64,000 bases of DNA from Monilinia fructicola (GCA_008692225.1 VICG01000001.1:1538501-1602500), one strand, 5' to 3'. Counted from the first letter of the stretch, positions 1 through 13,079 are shown. Notes: a model not told the origin generated them from the letters alone. Numbers and translations are program-made.

Positions 1-1075
1 CAACATGAGCGTTATGCAAAATCGTGGATTCTTTGGGTGGTAGATGTAACAACGAATTCATTGAGAAGACGAATGAGATGAAATGGTGGTAACAAAAGCA
101 ATAATCCTAGTCAGAAAGCATATTTTCTATTTGCCAAACTAAGTCATGAATCCAGCCCCTCTATGGTTTCCTCACTTAAATAAATATACTACTAGGTAGA
201 TAGGTAGGTAATGAGAATGCAGATGTGAAGGAGGAGGAGGAGGAGGAGGAAGAATATAATAAGGATAATAATAGTAATAATACTAATAATAATAAGAATA
301 GTAATAAGAATAATAATAATTATCATTATAATTATTATAATACTAATGATACTAATAATAACAATATTAATAATAATAATAATTTCCAAAGCTAAAAATG
401 AACCAATTTATTAATTGAAATCGTATTTTTTGGTTGACTATTATTATTTATTACCTTGACCTACCTAGGTACTACATTTACACCTCCACACCTTGCCTCT
501 CCTTATTACTCGCCTTACCTTACCTACTTGGGTACTACATCTACACCTCACCTTACCTACCTCCTTATGTATCGTACCGTACCGTACCCGTTCCCCGTCT
601 CTATCCCCCTTATCATACCATCATATCATCATACCTCCCTCCCTCCCTCCCTCCCTCCCTACCGACCTAGCTAAACCAACGCACATACATAAACACATAA
701 ACACATACATACATACATACACACATACATACCCGTGGACATATATAAAAGGTGTCCACCAAACCCATTCATTCAAACTTTTGATTCTTGGAAACTTGTT
801 ATTTCTTCTCTCCATTCTACCTTTCCTGTCTTCTTGTTGCGTGTTAATTTGGAGTAAGTTGACCAATTTGTATTTCTTGGCTTTGGCGGGGCATAACTTC
901 TTAGATGCTCCTACCATATTTCCTGTTATGTCCAAATCACTGTTGATCATTATCGGCTAACCAAGCTTCTCTCCTTCTTCATAGACCCTCGAGCTTAGAC
1001 TTCTTTTCCTCAACATACCCAACCGTTTTACTTCTTTCTACGAATCTTCGAATATCATCGAAATCATAATACAAA
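1..1075. other. Upstream intergenic region with microsatellites
   Basis: I see no gene here. It holds a GGA run (about 227-253), a degenerate AAT-type triplet tract (about 254-381), a TCCC run (about 634-660) and an ACATAC tract (about 690-730). From about 960 to 1075 the strand is pyrimidine-rich, as expected of a fungal core promoter and 5' leader for the UDP-glucose pyrophosphorylase gene. Short open frames here are low-complexity translations. Confidence 0.7.
742..751 (+). promoter_or_regulatory. Possible TATA box within a short inverted repeat
   Basis: The sequence TATATAAAAG lies about 325 bp upstream of the UGP start codon. It sits between GTGGACA and TGTCCAC, a 7-bp inverted repeat. 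A TATA element this far from the ATG would imply a long leader, so the assignment is tentative. Confidence 0.35.
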
Positions 1076-3259
1076 ATGGCACAAGCATTGAAGAGCGCCC
1101 TCCCTTCTCACCTCAAGCCTTCGAGCTTATCTCCAAATGATAATGGCGAATTCGCACGCAAGCATCATGGAAAGACACAATCACACATGGTATGTGCTGT
1201 CCTTTCACAGAATCTCAACCTTCACCTTTTCTTTCGTCATAGATTATCTACAAAGACCTTGAATCTTCGCCTTTGAAAATGGCAGATGCTGGAATGTTCA
1301 GGAGTGGGCAAATCGTTTCTGCAATAATACAAGACGTTTTAGTATTTGAAATGAAGCATTACTTTTATACAAACAATGGCAGGGGATGAGCTTTGGTACC
1401 GTCTAGTGGATGTCCAAATATGTCAAATCATCAGATGACTCGAAGTTGGTGTTTGTATTTACCTGGTGTTTGTATGCATGTGGCGGACAGCTCTGATGGA
1501 GCAGAACCAGCACTGCATCATCAGAGTCCAGGAGTCAACATACAATATGACTGCACATTCGATCTCAATTCACCACTCAATGAACTGCATCCTGCACTTT
1601 CATTAAAACCTCAACCACAACAATTTGCCATTCCTCCTACGATGAAATCTTTAAGTTCCGATAGACTAACGAGCAATCACCAGGCTTTCGAGAACACATC
1701 CACATCTGTAGCTGCCAGTCAGATGCGAAATGCTCTCAACAGTCTCGCAGACACTGTCTCAGATCCAGAAGAGAAGAAGGTATACTTCGGGCACTCTTCC
1801 GCAGATGAAGAGAACACAACTAACGGTTTGTAGCTCTTCGAGACTGAGATGGACAACTTCTTTGCCCTTTTCCGCAGATACTTGAACGACAAGGCAAAGG
1901 GAAACCAGCTGTGAGTATCAGTCTCTTGTAAATACAATGATGAAGATTTTGTCTAACACCAAAAGCAGTGACTGGGATCGTATTGCTCCACCTGCCCAAG
2001 GCCAAGTCGTCGATTACAATGAGCTTGCCAACTCCGAGTCTGTTGGATTCCTTAACAAATTAGCTGTCCTCAAGCTCAACGGAGGTCTTGGTACTTCCAT
2101 GGGTTGTGTTGGCCCTAAATCAGTCATCGAAGTCCGTGATGGCATGTCCTTCCTCGATCTTTCCGTCCGACAAATCGAGTACCTCAACCGCACATATAAC
2201 GTTAATGTTCCTTTCGTCTTGATGAACTCCTTCAATACTGATGATGATACTTCAAACATCATCAAGAAATACGAGGGTCACAACATTGACATTCTTACAT
2301 TCAACCAATCTAGATACCCAAGAATCTTGAAGGACTCGCTTCTTCCTGCACCAAAATCATTTGACTCCCCAATTTCCGACTGGTACCCACCAGGACACGG
2401 AGATGTCTTTGAGTCTTTGTACAACTCTGGCATTCTTGACACCCTCATCAAGCGAGGTGTTGAGATTGTTTTCCTTTCCAACGTCGATAACTTGGGTGCT
2501 GTTGTCGATCTCCGCATCTTGCAACACATGGTTGAGACCAAGGCTGAATACATCATGGAGTTGACCGACAAGACCAAGGCTGATGTCAAGGGTGGTACCA
2601 TCATTGATTACGAAGGCTCTGTCCGTCTCCTCGAGATTGCTCAAGTTCCAAAGGAGCACACCAACGAGTTCAAATCTATCAAGAAATTCAAGTACTTCAA
2701 CACCAACAACATCTGGTTGAACTTACAAGCTGTTAAGCGTATTGTTGAAAACAATGAGCTCGAGATGGAGATCATTCCTAACAACAAATCTATCCCAGCT
2801 GATAAGAAGGGCGAGTCTGACGTCTCAATCGTTCAGCTCGAAACTGCCGTCGGAGCTGCTATCCGTCATTTCCACAACGCCCACGGTGTCAACGTACCCC
2901 GTAGACGTTTCTTGCCAGTCAAGACCTGCTCTGATTTGATGCTTGTTAAGTCAGACTTGTACTCATTGAAGCACGGTCAACTCCAGATTGACCCCAGCCG
3001 CTTCGGTCCAGCTCCTTTGATCAAGCTCGGTAACGACTTCAAGAAGGTCTCCGACTTCCAAAAGCGTATTAGCAGTATCCCAAGAATCCTCGAGCTTGAT
3101 CACTTGACCATTACTGGTGCTGTTAACCTTGGTAGAGGTGTTACTCTCAAAGGTACCGTTATTATTGTAGCAACTGAGGGACAAACCATTGACATTCCTC
3201 CCGGATCCATCTTGGAAAACGTCGTGGTCCAAGGTTCCTTGAGACTGTTGGAGCATTAG
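1076..3259 (+). CDS. ugp1: UTP--glucose-1-phosphate uridylyltransferase (UDP-glucose pyrophosphorylase)
   Basis: Makes UDP-glucose from UTP and glucose-1-phosphate in the cytosol, feeding beta-glucan, glycogen and trehalose synthesis. I infer four exons: 1076-1189, 1684-1779, 1834-1910 and 1969-3259, giving about 525 aa, the usual length of fungal UGPs. All junctions keep frame and rebuild the conserved N-terminus ([21 protein letters not shown], then [15 protein letters not shown], then GNQ-LDWDRI). The nucleotidyltransferase loop [18 protein letters not shown] is intact, as are [19 protein letters not shown] and the C-terminal left-handed beta-helix ([18 protein letters not shown]). The first intron is unusually long for this genome (494 nt); the other two are 54 and 58 nt. 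Identity is certain from the protein; exon borders are inferred from splice consensus and frame. Confidence 0.96.
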
Positions 3260-4681
3260 AGAGTTATTGATTTAGTTGCGATGAGCGATGGCTTGGGTGG
3301 AACTCCTGTTTATATGGTCCACTCATATGCCGCGTGGGTTACTTTGATAGTTTGACATGGCTTCCAAGTACAATGAGTGAGTCCCATACAGACTAGACGA
3401 AGAAACTATTTTACAGTTTTAGCATGATGATTGCAACTCTTACAGCTTAATACCAAAATTTACGTAGATACCTCTATCTCTCTCTACCTCCATTTTTCAT
3501 ATCCAATGTTGTGATCTGTGCTAGCGACTGTACTCTCTGTTTGCGTGACTTTAGGTGTGGCAAGCATGCGTTGGCGGACTTCTTTTTTTTTACACTAGTC
3601 TAGCAGGAATGATCGACGATATGTAGTCCAATGCTGGCAAACGCTTCTATTCCATGTCTACTGATCCACCGAGGGGCGGGCATGGCTGCCCAATAGTACA
3701 TGCGGGATGAGAGGAAGTCAGCTGGTAGACTTTAAGGCTTTCTCGTGTTATTGATAGTCGCAAAATTTTATAGAAACATTCAGTTGCACTTATCTTCAGC
3801 ATTCGAGACTGAACAATCTCCCATTTGCTACATCCACCAAGTATATCCATATTGATCACAATTTTGTAGCCGCCGTTACGACAAAGCTTAGGATAACTGT
3901 TCCCCTGCAACTTCAAAGATCACGGTAACAGCCGATAACGCTCATCGCTCTTATCGCGATAACAGTAGTGGTACAGGCGAGATTATTGAACCACTTACCG
4001 GTACTGGTCCAACATCATCTATTCATTCTAAGTACACATTTGAGTTGCGCAAGAACTAATCATAATTTCATTACAATTTGCGAACGGCTATTTGTCCTAC
4101 GTGGTAACATATCAGTCTTTCTCTGATACTTGATGAGGGACGGGGAAGAATAGAGGGCCGTGGGCTACATGTCACTCAAACTGATCTGATCGTCTTGTTG
4201 ATCGTATACGTTTTGGGATTTCAAGGTCGGCGTTTAAAGTGTCGGGCATGTGCAATTGTTTGATGGGATTATAGTGAGTATGCTCTGTGTTCTGCGTGTA
4301 TGGAGGCTTATGGAAGCATGGAGTTGCTGATTGTTAGGTTGCGTGAAGCACAACTCACCCCAGCTCAATATTGACGACCGACCATTTGGGAATTCAGCAA
4401 ACCGAATTTCTGCGATTTTACCTTACTGCATCAATAAAAGGCAACTTGGGAACATAGACAGGAGGGGTTTGCGCGAAGCTCTTATCGTGTCGGACGAAGC
4501 CTTCATCCTCTCAAAACAATTTCCCTCTGCGGCCCTTGGATTGCGCTTTCTTAACCATACATATAATTATTACATAATACATCTCTCGAGGATTCAAATC
4601 GTTCCTTGAATATCACGAAGCTTGTTTTTCGGAGTATCGACTCGCCCGCTCTGATCCGGAGCCTCATCGAAGTCCTAGAGA
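3260..4681. other. Intergenic region
   Basis: No gene recognised. The left part is presumably the 3' region of UGP and the right part the leader of the FYVE/RING gene. Frames of about 90 codons at 3647-3916 (minus) and 4331-4609 (plus) have no recognisable domain or splice context. Confidence 0.5.
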
Positions 4682-6871
4682 ATGGATGATCAATGGGTGA
4701 CTTCCGCTGCGGGCCCCTCCACTTCCTCCCCTACCAACGTACCAGAGGGACAACCACCGAAGAGTCCCAGTAACTTTCCGCGGTCTCACTTTTATACTGA
4801 AGGTAGTGACTCAGGCGAAGATTCGCACATGGTTGGGTTTGTGGGCCCCTCTTCTTCCGAAGACAATTTCAATAGTCAGGTAATGGTTGGGCCTGGCGAA
4901 GACTCTGAGGTTGGGACTGAATCACATGCGAACTTGAGGAGTAACAGCCAAACTGAAATAGAAGGCGAGGTTTCAGCACTAGAAGTAGCTTTGGACGACC
5001 AGGCGACGGTTCGGATGAGTCGAGGAAGTGATACTTCCAGTTCTAGCCAGGGAAGTTCGGCAGACGGTGATGAACCAAGACAAACCTCAAGTCTCGGAAA
5101 AGCCCCCATGAGAGAAGAGAGCTCAAGTAATAGTGTTTCCACTGCTGGCTACCATGCAGATATGTCAACTACATTAGATGGCGTCCCAAGTTTGGCTAGC
5201 ACTTCTCGGCGGAATACATCATCCTCAAGGTTTGACCGTAGATCTTCGTATCATTCTTTGTCATCGAGGCGGGCCTCGACCCAATCTACGCAGAGTAGAC
5301 GTACATCCGCTTCTCAGATTTCGCTCGCAGAGCAGCCCTTGAGAAGCTTGGCTAGTCCTACAAATTCATCCTCAGATGAAGATGGGACACCGACCATGTC
5401 TCGGTCCGCCGAGGGTGTATTACGGCAGCAAGCGAGGGGTCGAGAAACTTTACATGGTGAAGTTGTAGTTCCCAGGTGGCAGCCGGACTCAGAGGTCACT
5501 CGATGTCCTATATGTACTACTTCGTTTGGCTGGCTGAGCAGGAAGCATCATTGTCGGTATGTCTTTAAATTTCTAATTCGTCATTTGATATTCTTTGAAT
5601 CACCATACTTACTCGCCTAGAAAATGCGGCCGTGTTGTCTGCAACTCTTGTTCTCCCCACCGAATCACAATTCCCTATCAATACATTGTGCAACCTCCAG
5701 ACCATCCTTCTCCATACAACTCTACCGCCTATAATCGCCTCCATGACCCACAGGGTGAAGGGCGCACAAATACTTTAGAGTTTGGTGGAGGAGATAGAGT
5801 TCGCCTGTGCAACCCTTGTGTACCTGATCCTAATGTAGCTCCTCCTCAAACCAACCAGACCGGCTCTATCTCTGAATCTCGGAATAACTTTGTACATCAT
5901 GGCCGGACACAAAGTTCAATCGTTCCAACTACATCTATTCCCGGAAGCCTACCTGCAGAGTCTCGGTTTCGACTTGCGGATCATCGTTCACACACAGTTC
6001 GTGAGTCAAGCTCTTCTAGTAGGTATTCAGGGGCTGGAACCAACTCCAATCCTCGAATTACAGAAGAATTCCAGAGTTGGTATAGAGAGCGAGCTGCTTT
6101 GGGCTCAGGGCCGCCTACACGCTCCAGAAGCTCGACAGTTGCTGTTGTGGGACGAGATACAACCCAAGATATGGTAAGTTATCAACCAGCCATCAAAACA
6201 AGATTGTCACCACTAAGATAAAGTCATAGCACACCTTCCTCGGAAATGTTCATGGCCCATCTCCCAGCTTGCAAAACGCATTGGATGCCCCAACCTCAAC
6301 AGCAGGTAGACGGCATGCCGTACCAGGCGAAGACTTGCGTATCCGTCCTTTACCACGAACGCCCCAAATACGAGAGGAAGATGAATGTCCCATCTGCCAC
6401 CGTGAGCTTCCATCTTCATCCCTTGAGAATGCGGAAACTCTTCGATCCGAACATATAATTTCTTGTATCGAGCGCACCACATCTAGAGTTTCTACGAGGA
6501 CTCCGACTTCAACGCCAACCCCACCAATCTCATCAACAACACGTCCGGCGCTACCCGTTACCTTACCATCTAACCAATCAAGCTCCTCTCGCGCCTCTGC
6601 ATCTTCCGCGGCAGGCGTACTCCCTCTTGTATCAACCCCATCACCCGGCCCCTCACAGCCTCGACGCACAGGAGTCTTCCCATATATTGCCACGGAGAAA
6701 GATTGCCAAGACGATGCAGAATGCCAGATATGCTTAGAGGAATACGAACCGGGTTTGGAAATGGGACGGTTGGAATGCTTTTGTAAGTTTCATTTAAGTT
6801 GTATACGGAAGTGGTTCGAGAAACATCCGGGAAGGTGTCCGATGCATCAGCATGATGAATATGGGTATTGA
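4682..6871 (+). CDS. FYVE and RING domain protein, probable endosomal E3 ubiquitin ligase (Pib1-like)
   Basis: Three exons fit: 4682-5556, 5621-6173 and 6230-6871, giving about 689 aa. The first 260 residues are Ser-rich and low in complexity. A FYVE zinc finger follows at about residues 265-355: [18 protein letters not shown], the ligand-binding block R-K-H-H-C-R-K-C-G split by intron 1, then [10 protein letters not shown] and RLCNPC. A second CPIC motif with a downstream HIISC lies at about residue 529. The C-terminal RING, about residues 641-689, reads CQICLEEY...[14 protein letters not shown]...CPMH. FYVE fingers bind phosphatidylinositol 3-phosphate on endosomes and RING domains recruit E2 enzymes, so the architecture resembles yeast Pib1, a vacuolar/endosomal ligase, though this protein is larger. 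The domain calls are firm; the Pib1 link is inferred from architecture. Confidence 0.9.
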
Positions 6872-7586
6872 AAGATTTCAAGTTGGAAATTGATGTTTGG
6901 TGGAACGTTGAAAGATGGAAAGGAGCTCATGGAATTAGATGTTGTGATTTGAGATGGTTTATGGGACGATTATTTGATGACCAGAAATCATGGTATGGGA
7001 GTGTAGTGCAATAGCCTCGCATTTCACTCTTCCTCCACATGGCAGATTTTGAAAGTGTCAAGGAAGGTACTTGATATGATATGGTATGGTGCCACCATAT
7101 TTATAGCATACGAGAACAGAACTGGCATGCCATTCATTCATTGCATTGACCGAGTGGATTTATATTTGACATGGTGTTTATAGAAGGCTACGGTTACGGT
7201 AAGGATGGGGTCAGGATAAGGATACCAATCTCATGACTTGTTTATTATATCAGCGTAGATAGCAGCTCAAGATGCAAACACATTCTCTCACAGCATACAA
7301 ACCCAGAGTGGCGTGACCGGGAAATATGTCATCATGCACACAATCACCGGGCAAGGAAATATATGCCTATCTGGAAGATCCTATTGCTTTCGTACCCAAG
7401 TTTTCGAGCCACTTGTGAGATGAACTAGCTACCAGAAGGTGCAGAATCGCAAGAAAGCTCTGCTTTGCTTTGCCCAATGCCTTTTTTGAATGTCATGATA
7501 AATAAGTACAGGAGATGATGGTCTTTGATCAGGATAGAACGCCCCCGTTAAGAAAGAGTTGTCAAGAAAAACGATGAACCGAACAC
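6872..7586. other. Convergent intergenic region
   Basis: About 715 bp between the 3' ends of the FYVE/RING gene (plus) and the Zn2Cys6 regulator (minus). I see no gene or clear repeat; it should hold both 3' UTRs and terminators. Confidence 0.5.
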
Positions 7587-10364
7587 TTACAATCCTCCAT
7601 CGAATCCCGGGACGCTGCCTCCCATGAATTGTCCAAAGATATCTTCGCCAAAGTAATTACCAATGTCACCAACCCCAAACGTGATACCCATTGCCTGCTC
7701 AAATCCATCGCCCATGGCAAACCCGAGGTCCATGCCGAGGGAGGGGTCGATGTTTCCTGGTATTTCAATGTAGCCTGGTGCCTGGGCATTCATGGGATTG
7801 AGAGATGGGTCATAGTTAGGATAGGATTGTTGAGTTGGCCAATCGTTTTGCTGAGCCGCAAACTGGTTTTGATTGTGATTTTCGGGACGGGAACCACCGG
7901 AGTTGCCGGTCGCGACTTCGCTGAGAAGTTGGAGGGGTGTATTAGCAGGGCTGTAGCCTGGTTGCCCGTTGCGTTGTTGTGATCCTATCTGTTGAGCAGA
8001 GTTCTGATCGGTCTCGTTGGTGGCTTCTCCAGAAGCATCACTCGCAAGTTTTGCAGGGTCGGCAGATTCTGTGCCATGCGCAGGTGCTGCTTTACCCTCT
8101 CGTTGGCGGTGGAACCAAGTTTTCAGCATTACGAGAACCATCAAGAATTTTGCTGCCGGTCGAGATTTCTCGTCGGCTGCAGAGGCACGGAAGATCTCAA
8201 CCAAATTATCGAGATAATGCTCCACTTTCATGTTTTCCTTTATGAAAACCTTTCCCAGCTCACCATTAGGATTGGCTGCAGCAAAATATAGTTTGATGAG
8301 TACCACAACTGCATAGGCCACTCTAACGAAGTGCGCAATTGGAAGGCATCGGATGACCTCGACATCGAACTGCAGGAAAGTTCCAAAAATACCGTCTATG
8401 GACGTTAGGCAGCAGGACAGTGCAGCAACATGAGCTGAGGTTAATACATCTGTGGTTTCTGAAGCCCCATGCAATGTCTCTTCAGTAAAAGGTGGCTTGA
8501 ATTCCTCGACGTTGTGATCAACGTGCATAGCTACCTCATGCATATAAAGGTTGATTACATGCTCCGTAAGCTTCAAAGATGCTAGATGACGTTGTCAGTA
8601 TTCAATATCTGATCATTGTACAAACTGCCACTTACGTGTTTGAACATCTGGGGGTATTTGGTTGCTCCATTTATCGAGGTCTTGTTCGAAGCCCTTGAGG
8701 GCATACTGAACCTTTGGATCTGCGATACTGATGGTCGCACCGGGGTCATCCATCGAAAATTGTATTCCAACCTCCTCTGCAATCCGCTGACTACGAACCC
8801 ACTGGCATAATATCTTATCTGTAGGTGCCGCGTCCGGGGAGTTCTCCAGTACATCGACAGATTCCGCCATAAATGAGGACCAACGAATGAGGTTTGTTCT
8901 ACGCAAGCCCATAGATGCGTTGCAACATAAAAAGTAGCAGCCCAACCAAGTGCGTCTTGCCTCAATGGTTTCAGGGTCCGGATATGGTGTTCGTCGCCAC
9001 GGATGATCTCTCCATAATCCTGCACTTTTCATTTTATCAGTCCTACCAGTCTTTCCCTTCTTTCCCATTCCAATATCAATTGCCATCACTGCCGCAATGT
9101 GAATAAGTTGATAGAACTTTAACTCTTCAAAATGTTCAGGTGGCCAATACCAAAGGGTGCTGACATGAAGAGCTTGTATAAGCTCGAGTGTTTTCTCACC
9201 GTTGCAGATAATGCGATCGGCATAAATACTCATCACTTCCTTTGTCAACTGCTTCTGCAATGATGGGTAATTTGTGCCCGAGCTAGCGCTGAGGATAGCT
9301 AAGAATAAGATCGGCTTGGTCTTGCGAATCTCCGCAGCAGTAGTCCCCGCAGGAAAGACGACAGCAGGCATATGAGGTGCCATTTTTTCAACATAACAAT
9401 CGAACATTTTGTTAGCAATCTCGGCTGTGATCAAGCCTCGATCTACAATATCCGCGTACTCATGAGAAGGGACCTGTTTTTGCGCCCCATTCCAAAGCGA
9501 TTGCTGTGGATGAGGGTCGGGAGCCTTCTGGCTCATTGGGCCAGACGTCATGAATGAGTCAGCTGGGGTGCCATCTCGACTTTCGGCATGCTTCCTCTTC
9601 TGACCTGCCATCACCATCGGGGGTGCAGATAACGTCTGGTTTTCCGATTGGGGTGCTTTAGGATAGCTGGGCCAATCGGTTGGGTTAAGCCTTGATTCAG
9701 GATGGCCTGTATAAGGTGAGCCAAAACTTCCATTTGTGACCTGCTCATATGGGTTTTGTCTTGTTGGATTGTGTTGGCCATGATCTTCGAGATTATTTTC
9801 GGCTGCGTGGCCTGTTAATATAGGTGCCGACTTAGTTGCTTGTAGTGTAGCTGTTAAGGCATCGATCTTCTTCTCCAATTCAGCTACTCGACTGTCTGCC
9901 TTCTTTTGTCTCTTCCGACTTGGTACGGTAACAACGCAGTGGCGGGAGGCTTTGGCGCATCTTTTACAAGGACCATCAAAATTGTTCATATCTGGTTCGC
10001 ATTTCACTTTTAATCCTCGACAAGCTTCGCAAGCTCTTGGTCGCTTTGCATCGGTCGATGCCTCTCCAAACATAGTTCCTCCATCATCTGGCGTATTGCC
10101 TGCTGATTGAGGTGTGTGAGGAAGATAAACCTGAGGTTGGTTCCCATCGTGAATAGGTTGATGATATTGCTGTAGCTGGGCGAGTTGGGTTGGGGAAGGA
10201 GCAGATAATCGAGGCCCGCTCACAGGAATTTGAGTGTTAAGATCGTGGATTTCGGGGTGTGATTGTGGCAGCTGTTGTTGCTGTTGGGAGTGCGCAAATG
10301 AATTTGTGTTAGAATCATCTCTGAGTCTAGGATCAATTTGACCCAGATTCACATTATTTTCCAT
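7587..10364 (-). CDS. Zn(II)2Cys6 fungal transcription factor
   Basis: Nuclear DNA-binding regulator of about 907 aa. Two exons fit on the minus strand: 10364-8636 and 8581-7587. The intron has GTAAGT and CTAG ends and restores the frame QTPSLKLTEHV. The binuclear cluster, about residues 112-143, has spacing CX2CX6CX10CX2CX6C. A basic stretch (SRKRQKK) and a short coiled coil (SRVAELEKKIDALTATL) follow, the usual DNA-binding, linker and dimerisation order. The middle (about 330-740) matches the fungal-specific transcription factor region (WLGCYFLCCNASMGLRR; LYMHEVAMHVDH). Both ends are Gln/Asn/Pro-rich and may be activation regions. The first ATG in frame is at 10364. Similar proteins have, as I recall, been labelled War1-like, but I cannot confirm a target pathway. 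Confidence 0.92.
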
Positions 10365-11579
10365 TATCACGGTGTTTGTTGATGCCGACGGAAAGTTTGA
10401 TGCCGTTTGACGCCGTGGTGGGAAAATAACCTAGGCTGTACTAAGTAGGTAACGATTTGACGCTAGTAATATTGAAAATATTCTTTGTCAAAAAATGGCA
10501 TGATATATATAGATCTACATATATCTATATGTATATATCTATGTATGTATATATCTGTATATATATATATGTATATATATATCTGTATATATCTATGTAT
10601 GTATATATCTATATCTATATCTATATCTATATATATATGTATATATATGTATATATATATATATATATCTGTATAATTTTGATTTTGTATTCACCAATCA
10701 GCTATATAAAAAATCATATAATTATTACCTAGGTATTCATCAGCAAATAGAGATTATTATTTAATATCCGTTTATGTCAAGTTACTAATAAATAGATGCC
10801 TATTACTACTCGTACCTACTGATAGACATCCATGGATATTGTATGTATACTAACAACAGAATTGTTTATACCAGATTTTAGATCATATATAAATACAGAC
10901 ATACAGACATACCCGACCTACCTAGTAAAGTTATGTTATATCGCTTTGAATGATATGATGAGACTATGATTCTTCAAATTAGATAGTTGTAGATATTGCA
11001 AGTTAGGTAGCATCTTGACAAATTCTTATACAGATCATGAATTCAATAATCTATCAAACTATTAAACTATGGATCTACTATGTACTTACTAGATAGTTAC
11101 ACAATAATACATCATTGAGAGATTCATAAACATCCATGGATAAAAGAGAGACTTCCAAGGACAAATGATTTAGACTGCAACTAGTTTCTAACTTGTACTC
11201 ATATCGTCATCTATTTATCTATTTATTTATCTAACTAGTTCAACTAGATTTTACTTTCCTAATCTACTTCAATGCCAGACATTCGAAAACACTTTATTGG
11301 TCTCTTAAGAACAGTTGATTAGATTGGATCATTTTATACCTACCCATGGATACACTTGAAGATTCCAGGTTATTTTATCAATATTATTAGAACTGGTTCA
11401 TACATAAATCTCAACTGGCCTTTGTTTTAAGGAGGTTACCGAGATCCTTGGTCTTTTGAATTGCGGGGTAACTCAGCTGATAACTACCTACCTACCTACC
11501 CACCTACCCACCTACCTACTGTACAAAATGCCCTCTGAATATAAACCTACAATTGAAACAATGATACGGGGAAAAATCC
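10365..11579. other. AT-rich intergenic region with TATATCTG microsatellite
   Basis: No gene recognised. About 10502-10672 is a TA-based repeat (TATATATC/TGTATATA units). About 11486-11520 is a CTAC/CCAC tetranucleotide run. Frames within the repeat translate to low-complexity Ile/Tyr strings. Confidence 0.7.
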
Positions 11580-12089
11580 ATGGGGAATGTGTCTTCGGAG
11601 GATCTACTGAATGAATGCTGGGGACATCAAGAATGCTGGGGTTGTTTAGCCACAGGACCATGCTCTTGGTGCCCAGTATCATCTACTTGCGTGCCAAATA
11701 CATCTCCAGTGCATATTCTTGCGCCTATCTCTAACAGTGATATTTGCCCTCTCTGGTCCGAAAGATGGGAGTTGCGAACTCGACCCTTGGGCTGTCATGT
11801 TTCGACGTAGGTGTTTAGCTCAAACTTCCTCCCCATATATCTTTCCCTCGGCACTAATTCGCGGTTGACTAGCATCACCTTTTTGACATTCTTCGGATCG
11901 ATTTATGGGACACTTTTAGCAATGGGGATCGTTGTCCTCATAATGAGGTTTATGAGGAACGAAGAAAGCAGCCAAGAGTGGTGGAAGATATGGGGGCGAT
12001 ATCCGAGGAAGTGGTGGAGAATGAGGAAGTCAGGCGTAGTTGAGGAAAATGCATCTCCAGAATCTCGCCCATTATTAGGTCAAGTTTAA
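11580..12089 (+). CDS. Small PSI-domain single-pass membrane protein (5' end uncertain)
   Basis: Two exons fit: 11580-11806 and 11873-12089. The intron (GTAGGT...CTAG) joins CHVST to ITFLTFFG in frame, giving about 147 aa. The first part is a Cys-rich PSI-type fold (CWGHQECWGC, CSWCPVSSTCVP, ICPLWSERWELRTRPLGC). A hydrophobic segment follows (TFFGSIYGTLLAMGIVVLIM), then a basic Trp-rich cytoplasmic tail ending ESRPLLGQV. Fungal relatives, as I recall, begin with a signal peptide, and none is visible here. An upstream exon may be missing; an AG just before GATCTACTG could be an acceptor. Topology would be type I on a secretory membrane. Function is not known to me. Confidence 0.72.
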
Positions 12090-13079
12090 ATTACTACTTT
12101 CGTCAAGGTTGTTTTGTATTGACTATCCATGTGAATCTGTGTATACTGAAGAGCATTTCAACGTTTAAGTTTTTGATAAAATCCGAAATGTTTCCATAAA
12201 CCCCATTTCTCTCTTATGTTTTCTCAAACCCCATCCCAATTGTTCTTCGCACTCTTTTACCATATTTTTCTTCGTCAGCTATTTTTAGTCAGATTGTCGC
12301 TCAAAAAGAACGATCATAGGAAATGCTCCGGCCCTCATACTCCGTTTTCTAACCCCTCTCTGCGCCTCCCATATCTTCTCTTCTCCCAGATATACCCGAT
12401 GTACTGATCGTCAAGTCTTGCCTTCCTAACCACCTCTCCCGCTCTAGAAGCTTAGTATTTTACCGCGTCGCACGAGCTTCCCTATTCTCCCCCGCTACGT
12501 CTCGCCTTCCTTCTCTAACTCCAACCCACCAGCCTTTCATGTTGCCTGGCTGCAGACCGTCAACCACTGATATAGTATTGCAATGTTTGATCCCTCAGGG
12601 ACAATTGAAATGCTTTCCAAGGTGAGTAGGTCGCGTAGACGTCCATCCGAGCTATACACACGCTTTCCTAGGTCCGAAACACTCGAGAAATGCCACTCAC
12701 ACTGAGGTTTTTAATTTTCGGATTTTTGACCTCAGTTCATAACCCCTCTTGAGTATACCGCATGGGCTGGCTGGAAGAACTTTGTGGATGGGAGACAGTA
12801 TAAGTCAATGATCACACCTTATTTCTCCAACTTGTCATCCAGGGTGAAATGTAATGAAATTGTGTCAAGTGCCATTACGATTAGGATGATACAACTCAGG
12901 TAGTTTTCATTTCTTTTAAATGATGACAAGTAGGTTCAAGGTTTGTTGAAGATTCAGATAATTTACTTGAAAATGGTAAAAGTAGGGATGAAAGTCGTAA
13001 AAAACGCTAATTGGGGAAGGCTTCACGGAATTTTGTGATTGATATTGTAGATCACGAAATGCTCCCAAATTTGGATATA
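12090..13079. other. Intergenic region
   Basis: About 1 kb with no recognisable gene between the 3' ends of the PSI-domain gene (plus) and the molybdopterin synthase gene (minus). A C/T-rich stretch spans about 12410-12540. Confidence 0.5.

Noticed and set aside
1393..1833. 146-codon open frame inside the UGP gene
   Set aside because: It starts inside the long first intron and overlaps exon 2 plus the second intron; only the exon part matches a protein family, so it is not a separate gene.
9057..9100. Possible extra intron (GTAGGACTG...GTGCAG) in the Zn2Cys6 gene
   Set aside because: It would be only about 31 nt, below usual intron size, and the reading frame is open through it.
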